From Pseudomonas sp. P818 (lineage in GTDB: Bacteria > Pseudomonadota > Gammaproteobacteria > Pseudomonadales > Pseudomonadaceae): 64,000 nt of DNA. The stretch is taken from NCBI RefSeq assembly GCF_000418555.1, contig NZ_ATKM01000016.1:23048-87047 (forward strand), given 5' to 3'. Below are positions 18,362-26,800 of this stretch, piece by piece (positions within the stretch are counted from its first letter, which is position 1; each line of letters opens with the position of its first letter). The position numbers and the translations under genes were made by a program. The notes below the pieces were generated by a model, which saw only the letters and a program-made list of their open reading frames with translations, was not told where the DNA came from and made no database searches.

Positions 18362-19240
18362 TTAAGCCAATACACCGCACTGGCGCATGGCCTGGCGCAG
18401 CGGTTCGTGACAGCGCGGGCTGAGCCAGGTCAGCGGCAGGCGGATGCCGTCGCCCATCAAGCCCATTTCGTGCAGTGCCCATTTCACCGGAATCGGATTG
18501 GATTCGAGGAACAGCGCCTTGTGCAGCGGCATCAGACGGTCATTGATGGCGCGGGCGATGGCAGCCTCGCCACGCATGGCAGCAGCGCACAGGTCGCTCA
18601 TGGCGCGCGGCGCAACGTTGGCGGTAACCGAGATATTGCCCTTGCCGCCCAGCAGCATGAGTTCGACGGCAGTGGCGTCATCACCGGAGTAGACGAGGAA
18701 GTCCTTGCTGACGCGATCCAGCACTTCCTGGGCGCGCTGCAGGTCGCCGGTGGCTTCCTTGATACCGATGATGTTGTCGATCTTCGATAGGCGCTCGACG
18801 GTCTCCGGCAGCATGTCGCACACGGTACGACCCGGCACGTTATAGAGGATCTGCGGGATGGACACGGCTTCGGCGATGTGGCGGAAGTGCAGGTACAGGC
18901 CTTCCTGGGTCGGCTTGTTGTAGTACGGGGTCACCAGCAGGGCAGCGTCGGCGCCAACTTCCTGGGCGGCACGGGTCAGCTCGACCGACTCGCGAGTGGA
19001 GTTGCCGCCGGTACCGGCGATCACCGGAATACGGCCGGCGACCTGCTTGACCACGCGCTTGATCACTTCGATGTGCTCACCCACGTCCAGCGTGGCGGAC
19101 TCACCGGTGGTGCCGACCGCGACGATGGCATTGGTGCCCTCTTGCAGGTGGAAATCCACCAATTTGCTCAGGGCCTCCCAATCCAGACCACCCTGCGCAT
19201 CCATGGGCGTGACCAGTGCCACCATACTGCCCGCAATCAT
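18362..19240 (-). CDS. dapA: 4-hydroxy-tetrahydrodipicolinate synthase
   Basis: DapA condenses pyruvate with aspartate semialdehyde, the committed step of lysine and meso-diaminopimelate synthesis. The 292-residue length and the signatures [29 protein letters not shown] (Tyr of the catalytic triad) and [12 protein letters not shown] (Schiff-base Lys) are canonical. The start at 19240 ([13 protein letters not shown]) follows AGGAGCGGTTGC. The gene leads the dapA-bamC operon and is divergent from gcvR. Confidence 0.97.
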   Translation of the reverse strand: MIAGSMVALVTPMDAQGGLDWEALSKLVDFHLQEGTNAIVAVGTTGESATLDVGEHIEVIKRVVKQVAGRIPVIAGTGGNSTRESVELTRAAQEVGADAALLVTPYYNKPTQEGLYLHFRHIAEAVSIPQILYNVPGRTVCDMLPETVERLSKIDNIIGIKEATGDLQRAQEVLDRVSKDFLVYSGDDATAVELMLLGGKGNISVTANVAPRAMSDLCAAAMRGEAAIARAINDRLMPLHKALFLESNPIPVKWALHEMGLMGDGIRLPLTWLSPRCHEPLRQAMRQCGVLA

Positions 19241-19440
19241 GCAACCGCTCCTGCCGGAAAAATTGAGCCGTAATGGTACTGGTGCCACCAGTCCGGCACA
19301 AGCAACGGCCCGTTATACATGCTGGCCGTCGTCCGATGCACCAGGGTCCGCCATTCCCCTCGGCGGTGCTTTTCGCTAACCTGCTGCCTTTGGTCTGCGG
19401 CTGCTCATGCGCGGACCGTTCATCGCTTTAGGAAGGCTGC

Positions 19441-19998
19441 ATGTCCACCCCCCCCGTTCGCGAACAATTCCTCGTTATCAGCGCCCTCGGCCGCGACGCC
19501 ATGGCCCTGACCAACCTGCTCAGCCGCACCAGCCACGAGAACCGTTGCGCGGTGATCAGCACCCGCTTGAGCCGCCATGGAGAGTTCAGCGCTCTGGTGC
19601 TGCAGGTGTCCGGCAGTTGGGATGCACTGGCGCGCCTGGAGTCGAGCCTGCCGCTGCTGGCCAAGAAGCACGACTTCACCGTGGATCTGGTGCGCAGCGC
19701 CGCTGCCGAGGTACGCCCGCAGGCGCTGCCTTATGTGGCCTACGTCAGCGCGGTTTACCGCCCGGATATCCTCAACGAACTGTGCCAGTTCTTCATCGAT
19801 CACCGCGTCGAGCTGGAAAGTCTGACTTGCGACACCTATCAGGCGCCTCAGACCGGCGGTACCATGCTCAACGCCACTCTGACCGTGACGCTGCCGGCCG
19901 GCACGCAGATCAGCTGGCTGCGCGACCAGTTCCTGGATTTTGCCGATGCGCTGAATCTTGATGCGCTGATCGAACCCTGGCGCCCGCAGAACCCGTGA
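19441..19998 (+). CDS. gcvR: Glycine cleavage repressor-type ACT protein
   Basis: This is a cytoplasmic protein of 185 residues with two ACT-type domains: VREQFLVISALGRDAMALTN at the N-terminus, and a second repeat starting LPYVAYVSAVYRPDILNELC. In E. coli GcvR binds GcvA and blocks activation of the glycine cleavage genes. In Pseudomonas its partner is less clear. The gene lies between dapA (divergent) and bcp (downstream), as in many gammaproteobacteria. AGGAAGGCTGC precedes the start. Confidence 0.85.
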   Translation: MSTPPVREQFLVISALGRDAMALTNLLSRTSHENRCAVISTRLSRHGEFSALVLQVSGSWDALARLESSLPLLAKKHDFTVDLVRSAAAEVRPQALPYVAYVSAVYRPDILNELCQFFIDHRVELESLTCDTYQAPQTGGTMLNATLTVTLPAGTQISWLRDQFLDFADALNLDALIEPWRPQNP

Positions 19999-20029
19999 CG
20001 ATCTGCTGCGCGTCGGCGCTGCTGCGTTA

Positions 20030-20096
20030 GAAACAGGTTCGGCCCATTTACAACTCGTAAAGTCGTACGCAACCCCGGCCGGGCCTCACCTGTTTC
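20030..20096. ncRNA. Long hairpin between gcvR and bcp (possible structured RNA or repeat)
   Basis: GAAACAGGT-TC-GGCCC (20030-20045) pairs with GGGCC-TC-ACCTGTTTC (20081-20096), a 9-bp and a 5-bp helix around a 2x2 internal loop, closing a 35-nt loop. There is no T-run at the base. It could be a small RNA, a processing signal or a dispersed repeat; I cannot decide from one copy. Confidence 0.35.
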
Positions 20097-20168
20097 TGCG
20101 GGGCCCCATCGGTATTGCATGGCTGTAGCGCGAGAGATCGCCGACAACCTCTGAATGAAGGAGTCTCC

Positions 20169-20642
20169 ATGTCCGTTGAACTCGACAAACCCGTTGCCGA
20201 CTTCCAGGCCCAGGCCACCAGTGGTCAGCAGGTAAAGCTGTCCGACCTCAAGGGCAAGCAGGTGGTGCTGTACTTCTACCCGAAGGACGCCACGCCGGGC
20301 TGCACCACTGAAGGTATGGATTTCAGCGCTCGCTTCGAGCAGTTCAAGGCAGCCAACACGCTGATCTTCGGCGTATCGATGGACAGCCTGAAGAAGCACG
20401 AGAGCTTCAAGTGCAAGCAGGCCTTTCCCTTCGAGCTGATCAGCGACGAGGAGCACCAGCTGTGCGACCTGTTCGGCGTGTATCAGTTGAAGAAGAACTA
20501 CGGCAAGGAATACATGGGCATCGTGCGCAGCACCTTCCTCATCGACAAGAACGGCGTGCTGCGCGAGGAATGGCGCAACATCAAGGTCGCCGGCCATGTC
20601 GACAAGGTGCTGGCAGCGGCCGAGGCCCTGAACCAGGCCTGA
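20169..20642 (+). CDS. bcp: Peroxiredoxin of the BCP/PrxQ type
   Basis: Bcp is a thiol peroxidase that reduces hydroperoxides with thioredoxin-like donors in the cytoplasm. The 157-residue protein has the peroxidatic Cys45 in KDATPGCTTEGMDF. The residue five positions on, often the resolving Cys in this family, is Met50. Cys82 (HESFKCKQAF) lies 37 residues after Cys45, about where PrxQ proteins of the alpha-3 type keep their resolving Cys, so a two-Cys mechanism is still likely. The start at 20169 follows AAGGAG. The downstream gene is convergent, with a shared terminator. Confidence 0.92.
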   Translation: MSVELDKPVADFQAQATSGQQVKLSDLKGKQVVLYFYPKDATPGCTTEGMDFSARFEQFKAANTLIFGVSMDSLKKHESFKCKQAFPFELISDEEHQLCDLFGVYQLKKNYGKEYMGIVRSTFLIDKNGVLREEWRNIKVAGHVDKVLAAAEALNQA

Positions 20643-20657
20643 CCCTCGCCGTAATCG

Positions 20658-20687
20658 AAGAAGGCCGCACTTGCGGCCTTCTTTCTA
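20658..20687. terminator. Bidirectional terminator between bcp and the PerM-type gene
   Basis: Stem AAGAAGGCCGC / GCGGCCTTCTT with loop ACTT, followed by TCT-rich sequence. It sits between two convergent stop codons. Confidence 0.8.
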
Positions 20688-20702
20688 TCTGCGTGCCTCT
20701 CT

Positions 20703-21767
20703 TTAGTCGATAGACACCAACTCGGTACGCGGCCAGGCATTGATCACGGCCTTGAACAGAGTGGCCAGCGGAATGGCGAAGAACACGCCCCAGAACCCCC
20801 ACAGCCCACCGAACAGCAGCACCGCGCAGATGATCGCCACCGGATGCAGGTTGACCGCCTCGGAGAACAGCAGCGGCACCAGCACGTTGCCGTCGAGCGC
20901 CTGGATGATGCCGTAGATCACCATCAGATAGAGGAACTGATCGCTCCAGCCCCACTGGAACAGACCGATCAGCGCCACCGGCACCGTCACCACCACCGCA
21001 CCGATGTAAGGCACCACCACCGACAGGCCGACCAGCAGGGCCAGCAGCGCGGCGTAATTCAGGCCCAGGTAGGCGAAGGCGATGTAGGTGACCACGCCGC
21101 AAATGATGATCTCGATGAACTTGCCGCGAATGTAGTTGGCGATCTGCTGGTTCATCTCCTGCGCCACCTGGGTGATCAGCGTACGCTCGCGCGGCAGGTA
21201 GCTACGGAACCACTGGCCGATCTGCTCTCGATCCTTGAGGAAGAAGAACACCAGAATCGGCACCAGCACCAGGTAGATCATCACGCTGACCAGCACCGGC
21301 AGGCTGGACAGGGAGAATGACAGCGCCCACTGGCCGAACTTGCCGGCTTCGCCGCGCATGCTGTCGATCAGTTGCACCACCTGTGCATCGGTAATCAGAT
21401 TCGGGTAACGCTCCGGCAGCAGCAGGAACACCGACTGCCATTCAGCCGCCATGCGCGGCAGTTCGTTGAACAGGGTGCTCAACTGCTGCCAAAGCAGCGG
21501 CATCAGCACCAGCAGAAATACCGTCAGGCCGCCCATGAACAGGGTGAACACCAGCCAGACTGCCAGCACCTGCGGCACCTTGAGACGTTCCAGGCCATTG
21601 ACCAGGCCCTGCATGAGAAAGGCCAGCACCAGACCGGTAAGCACTGGCGCAAGCATCCCGCCCAGCGTCAGCACCACGGCAAAGCCCAGCACCAGCAACA
21701 CCGCCAGCACCACGGCCTGCTCATCGGAGAAATAGCGATACAGCCAGTCGCGAATAACCTTGACCAT
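20703..21767 (-). CDS. AI-2E family (PerM/TqsA-like) membrane protein
   Basis: This is a permease-like protein of about 354 residues with around eight membrane segments, for example AVVLAVLLVLGFAVVLTLGG near the start and AICAVLLFGGLWGFWGVFFA near the end. A central soluble-looking stretch (WQQLSTLFNELPRMAAEWQS) splits the helices. The family includes TqsA (AI-2 export) and sodium/proton antiporters, so substrate prediction is unsafe. The start is set at 21767 (MVKVIRDW); a Met two codons earlier is equally possible. The TusA-like gene lies upstream on the same strand, 67 nt away. Confidence 0.82.
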   Translation of the reverse strand: MVKVIRDWLYRYFSDEQAVVLAVLLVLGFAVVLTLGGMLAPVLTGLVLAFLMQGLVNGLERLKVPQVLAVWLVFTLFMGGLTVFLLVLMPLLWQQLSTLFNELPRMAAEWQSVFLLLPERYPNLITDAQVVQLIDSMRGEAGKFGQWALSFSLSSLPVLVSVMIYLVLVPILVFFFLKDREQIGQWFRSYLPRERTLITQVAQEMNQQIANYIRGKFIEIIICGVVTYIAFAYLGLNYAALLALLVGLSVVVPYIGAVVVTVPVALIGLFQWGWSDQFLYLMVIYGIIQALDGNVLVPLLFSEAVNLHPVAIICAVLLFGGLWGFWGVFFAIPLATLFKAVINAWPRTELVSID

Positions 21768-21834
21768 CAACAATCCTTAATCTGCGAAAAAGAGGCGCGC
21801 TCGTTATCTTTTTAGCCTGTGTGACGGGGGTGGT

Positions 21835-22077
21835 TCAGGCTTTACGCAACCAGTAACGATAAATACCTGCATCGACCTCTTCATGCAGCAGCGCATGCCC
21901 GGCGAGACTGGCGAAGGCGCGGAAATCGCGCTGTGAGCCGGCATCGGTGGCGCTGACCTTGAGCACGGCACCACTGGCCAGGCGATTGAGTTCGAGCTTG
22001 GCTTTGAGCAACGGCAGCGGGCAGCTCAGCCCGCAGGCATCGAGTTCGGCATCGAACGCCGGTACGTCTGTCATCAT
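21835..22077 (-). CDS. TusA-like sulfur carrier protein
   Basis: This is an 80-residue TusA/SirA-fold protein. The hallmark CPLPLLKAK in DACGLSCPLPLLKAK carries the cysteine that takes a persulfide. TusA proteins relay sulfur for tRNA thiolation or molybdenum cofactor. The homologue at this locus in P. aeruginosa (PA1006) has been linked to molybdenum homeostasis, from memory. The N-terminus is MMTDVPAFDAELDA, and either of the two first Met codons could be used. The gene is divergent from bepA. Confidence 0.85.
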   Translation of the reverse strand: MMTDVPAFDAELDACGLSCPLPLLKAKLELNRLASGAVLKVSATDAGSQRDFRAFASLAGHALLHEEVDAGIYRYWLRKA

Positions 22078-22182
22078 CTACTCCTGATAAGTCGGCTAGG
22101 ATACCCAAGCCGCCGCAACCCTGGCCAGCGCGGTATCTGGCCGGCTACAGTAACGCCTTTGCCTCCCGAGAGCCCTGAGTGC

Positions 22183-23616
22183 ATGACTTTTCTGCGCCCC
22201 ACCCTGCTGACGCTGGCCTGCCTGTTCGCCGCCCATACGGGTGCCAGTGACCTGCCGTCGCTTGGCGACGCCAGCTCCTCGATCGTCTCGCCGCAGCAAG
22301 AACACCAGCTAGGCCGCGCCTGGCTCGGCCTGCTGCGTGGTCAGGTTTCGCAACTGGACGACCCACAACTCAAGGACTTCGTCGAGTCCAGCGTCTATCG
22401 CCTGGCAGAAACCAGCCAGTTGCAGGATCGCCGCCTGGAATTCGTCCTGCTCAACAGCCCGCAACTGAACGCCTTCGCCGCTCCCGGCGGGATCGTCGGG
22501 GTCAACGGCGGCCTGTTCCTCTATGCGCAGACCGAAGCCGAGTACGCCTCGGTGATGGCGCACGAACTGGCGCACTTGTCGCAGCGTCACTTCGCCCGTG
22601 GCGTCGAGGCCCAGCAGCGCATGCAGTTGCCGCTGATGGCCGCCATGCTCGCCGGCATCGTCGCCGCGGCGGCAGGTGCGGGTGACGCCGGTATCGCCAC
22701 CATCATGTCGACCCAGGCCGCTGCGATCCAGGAACAACGGCGTTTCTCCCGGCAGAACGAGCAGGAGGCCGACCGTATCGGCCTGGTCAACCTGGAAAAG
22801 GCAGGATACGACCCACGCGCGATGCCGCTGATGTTCGAACGATTGATGCGTCAGTACCGCTACGACGCCAAACCGCCGGAATTCCTGCTGACTCACCCGG
22901 TGTCGGAATCGCGGATCGCCGATACCCGCAACCGCGCCGAACAGTATCCGGCCCAGGGTCGTGAGGACAGCCTGCGTTACCAGTTGATGCGTGCCCGCGT
23001 ACAACTGACCTACGAGGAAACCCCTGGCGTCGCTGCCAAGCGTTTCCGCGCCATGCTCGACGAGAACCCGGGCCTCGATGCCGCTCGCTATGGGCTGGTA
23101 CTGGCCCAGATGAAAACCGGTCAACTCGCCGAGGCCGGCGAGACCCTGGCGCCGCTGCTGAGCAAGAGCCCGGACGACATCACCTACAACCTGGCGCAGA
23201 TCGAGCTGGATATGGCGGCCAATCGCCTGGATGCCGCCGAGCGCCGCCAGAAGCGCATGTTCACCCTCTACCCGAGCAACTACCCGCTGCAGCAGACGCA
23301 AGTCGACCTGCTGCTCAAACAGCAACGCATCGCCGAAGCCGAGCGCGCCTTGGACAACCTGCTCAAAACCCGCGCCAAGGACCCGGACGTGTGGTATCAG
23401 GTCGCCGAGGTACGTGGCCTGAGCGGCAACACCATTGGTCTGCACCAGGCGCGCGCGGAGTTCTTCGCCCTGGTCGGCGATTACAACCAGGCCATCGAGC
23501 AACTGGACTTCGCCAAGCGCCGCGCCAGCAACAACTTCCAGTTGGCCTCGCGCATTGATGCCCGTCAGCGCGAGCTTTCCGAGGAGAAGCGTCTGGTCGA
23601 GCAGATGCTGCGCTGA
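22183..23616 (+). CDS. bepA: Periplasmic M48 metalloprotease/chaperone BepA
   Basis: BepA (YfgC) is a periplasmic zinc protease and chaperone that checks outer-membrane proteins such as LptD. The protein is 477 residues. It has a signal peptide (LLTLACLFAAHTGA, cut near SDLPSL), the M48 zinc motif HELAH in VMAHELAHLSQRHF, and the third ligand Glu in FSRQNEQEADRIGL. C-terminal TPR-like helices follow (from about residue 300: DAARYGLVLAQMKTGQLAEA). The start at 22183 removes an eight-codon extension that hides the signal peptide. A REP pair begins 10 bp after the stop. Confidence 0.9.
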   Translation: MTFLRPTLLTLACLFAAHTGASDLPSLGDASSSIVSPQQEHQLGRAWLGLLRGQVSQLDDPQLKDFVESSVYRLAETSQLQDRRLEFVLLNSPQLNAFAAPGGIVGVNGGLFLYAQTEAEYASVMAHELAHLSQRHFARGVEAQQRMQLPLMAAMLAGIVAAAAGAGDAGIATIMSTQAAAIQEQRRFSRQNEQEADRIGLVNLEKAGYDPRAMPLMFERLMRQYRYDAKPPEFLLTHPVSESRIADTRNRAEQYPAQGREDSLRYQLMRARVQLTYEETPGVAAKRFRAMLDENPGLDAARYGLVLAQMKTGQLAEAGETLAPLLSKSPDDITYNLAQIELDMAANRLDAAERRQKRMFTLYPSNYPLQQTQVDLLLKQQRIAEAERALDNLLKTRAKDPDVWYQVAEVRGLSGNTIGLHQARAEFFALVGDYNQAIEQLDFAKRRASNNFQLASRIDARQRELSEEKRLVEQMLR

Positions 23617-23625
23617 GCTTGGGCG

Positions 23626-23685
23626 CGTAGCCGGATGAAATACGGGGCGTTCCTGAGGCTGACCCCGGATTGCATCCGGGCTACG
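23626..23685. repeat. REPIN-like pair, GTAGCCCGGAT type
   Basis: CGTAGCCGGAT (23626-23636) faces ATCCGGGCTACG (23674-23685), each as part of its own small dyad, the right one being CCCGGATTGCATCCGGG. It has the same layout as the copies at 32372-32432 and 53755-53816. Confidence 0.75.
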
Positions 23686-23742
23686 TGTTTCCGTCTAGCG
23701 AGACAGGCAGATGACTCGCGGCGCTACCGCCCTCTCCCCCAG

Positions 23743-23768
23743 CCCCTCTCCCATAAATGGGAGAGGGG
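23743..23768. repeat. Perfect 12-bp inverted repeat CCCCTCTCCCAT
   Basis: CCCCTCTCCCAT and ATGGGAGAGGGG are separated by only AA. The element lies past the stop of gdhB on the minus strand and may end that transcript, though there is no T-run. A partial relative is at 39-63. Confidence 0.6.
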
Positions 23769-23839
23769 AGCCGAACGTGTGCAACCTTAAGTGAACAGCA
23801 TTTCGCACTTGGCGGGGCTCTTTGATTTCAGCGGACGTA

Positions 23840-26800
23840 TCAGGCGCTTTGCGCCAGATCCATCAGCTCGCGGTTGGCCACTGCGTACATGGCGTAGTCG
23901 GTGCCGGTCGCCGAACGCAGCTCGACCAGCATCGCCTTCCAGCGGTCGACCAGGCGTTGATGCTGGTCGAGCCACAGCGCCACGCGCGCTTCGATCTCCT
24001 GCGGTCCCTCGGCCATCTGCAGCACCGACACGGTGATCGCACGCTGCTGCCAGTCCAGATCGTCACGGAAGGCTTCGCGGGCCAGCGCCTGCCAGTTGGT
24101 CTCCACCGGCAGGTTGGTGATCTGCTGCAGGTACCAGGACAGCTCCAGCGCGCCACCGACGGCGAAGTAGGCGGTTGCCACTTCGCTGGTGTCCTTGCCG
24201 GTGACATCCGCCGCTTCGATGATCGGCAGCAGGGTGTACAGATGGCTGGTACCGGCCACCACACGCGCCAGCTCTTCCGGCGTGCCGGCTTCGACGAAGC
24301 TCTGGTAACGCGCCAACCACTGTTCGCGGGCCGGGCCTTCGAGCAGCTCGTCCAGACGACCGACCAGCGCCTCGATGCGCGGCGCGAAGTGCGCCACGTC
24401 GCGGGCGGCGTCCAGCTCGTTGCGACGGCTGCGCAGGAACCAGCGGGTGGCACGGCGACCCAGACGCATCAGCTCGTCCATCAGCTGCAGCTGCAGCTCG
24501 GCCGGCACCTTGTAGTCCAGCGCCTCGATCTGCGCCCACCAGTGCGGCAGGCGGAACAGGTCACGCACGATGACGTAGGCGCCGGCGACGTTGGCCGCGC
24601 TCATGCCGGTGGACTCCTTCAGGCGCTGCACGAAGGTGATGCCCATGTGGTTGACCAGGTCGTTGGCGATCTGCGTGCTGACGATCTCGCGCTTGAGGCG
24701 ATGACGGCGCATGGCGTCGCCGAACTTCTCGGTGAGGATTTCCGGGAAGGCGGTTTCCATCTCGCGCGCCAGGTAGTCGTCGTCCGGTACCAGGGACTTG
24801 AGCAAGGATTCCTTGAGGTCGATCTTGCTGTAGGAGATCAGCACCGACAGCTCCGGGCGGGTCAGGCCCTGGCCGTTGGTGGCGCGCTCGTTCAGCTCCT
24901 CGTCCGAGGGCAGGAACTCCAGGGCGCGGTCGAGCTTGCCGGCGCTCTCCAGCGCGTTCATCAGGCGCTTGTACTCGCCGACGCGCTCGCGGGCGCGGCG
25001 TTCGGCCAGCGACAGCGCCTGGGTCTGCTTGTAGTTGTTGCCCAGCACCAGCTCGGACACGTCATCGGTCATCTCGGCCAGCAGCTTGTTGCGCTGCTTC
25101 TCGGTCATGTCGCCGCCCGAGACGATCTCGCCCAGCAGAATCTTGATGTTCACTTCATGGTCGGAGCAGTCCACACCGCCGGCGTTGTCGATGAAGTCGG
25201 TGTTGCTGGCGCCGCCATGCAGGCCGAACTCGACGCGGCCGAGCTGGGTCATGCCTAGGTTGCCGCCCTCGCCCACCACCTTGGCGCGCAGTTCACGACC
25301 GTCCACGCGCAGCGCGTCGTTGGCCTTGTCGCCGACGTCGGCGTGGCTTTCCTTGCTGGATTTGACGTAGGTGCCGATACCGCCGTTCCACAGCAGGTCG
25401 ACCGGTGCCTTGAGCAGCGCGTTGAGCAGCTCGGTGGGCGCCAGCTTGTCGGCGGCGATGTCGAAGCGCGCCTTCATCTGCGGGGTGATGGTGATGCTCT
25501 TGGCGCTGCGCAGGAAGATGCCGCCGCCTTCGGAGATCAGCTTGCTGTCGTAGTCGGCCCAGCTCGAACGCGGCAGGTCGAACAGACGCTTGCGCTCGGC
25601 GAAGCTCTTGGCCGCATCCGGGTTCGGATCGATGAAGATGTGCATGTGGTTGAAGGCGGCCACCAGCTGCAGCTTGTCCGACAGCAGCATGCCGTTGCCG
25701 AACACGTCACCGGCCATGTCGCCGATGCCGATCACGGTGACGTTGTCCTTCTGCACGTCGATGCCGCGCTCGCGGAAGTGGCGCTGCACCGAGACCCAGC
25801 CGCCTTTGGCGGTGATGCCCATGCCCTTGTGGTCGTAACCGGCCGAACCGCCGGAGGCGAAGGCGTCGCCGAGCCAGAAGCCGTACTCGGCAGCGATGCC
25901 GTTGGCGATGTCGGAGAAGGTCGCGGTGCCCTTGTCCGCCGCCACCACCAGATAGGGGTCGTCGGCGTCGTGGCGTACCACATTGACCGGCGGCACCACC
26001 TCGCCTTCCTTGAGGTTGTCGGTGATATCCAGCAGGCCGCTGATGAAGATGCGGTAGCAGGCGATGCCCTCGGCCATCACCTCGTCACGCGAACCGCCGA
26101 CCGGCATCTTGCGCGGCACGAAGCCGCCCTTGGCGCCCATCGGCACGATCACCGCGTTCTTCACCTGCTGCGCCTTGACCAGGCCGAGCACCTCGGTACG
26201 GAAATCCTCCTCGCGGTCCGACCAGCGCAGGCCGCCGCGGGCGACGTCGCCGAAGCGCAGGTGCACGCCCTCGACGCGCGGGCTGTAGACGAAGATCTCG
26301 AACTTAGGCACCGGCCGCGGAATCTCCGGAATCAGGCGCGGGCTGAGCTTGAAGCTGAAATAGGACTTGGCCGCGCCGCTGGCATCGGCCTGAAAGAAGT
26401 TGGTACGCAGGGTCGCCTTGATCAGGTCCAGGTAGCGACGCAGGATGCGGTCTTCGTTGAGTACGGCGACGTTGTCCAGCGCAGCGAGGATGGCCTGCTC
26501 GAGCTTCTGCTGCTTGTCTTCCAGATCCTCGGCGGTGAGCTTGCGCGCGAGGTAGAAACGGGTGCGGAACAGGCGCACCAGCTCCTTGGCGATATCGGCG
26601 TGGTTGATCAGGGTCGAGGCGATGTAGCTGAGGTCGAAGCCCAGGCGGATCTGCTTGAGATAACGCGCATAGGCACGCAGCAGGGCCACGTCACGCCAGG
26701 GCATGGCGGCGATCAGTACCAGGCGGTTGAAGGCATCGTTCTCGGCATCGCCGCCGACGATATGGATGAAGGCGTCCTGCAGGGTGTCGTTGAGCTGCTG

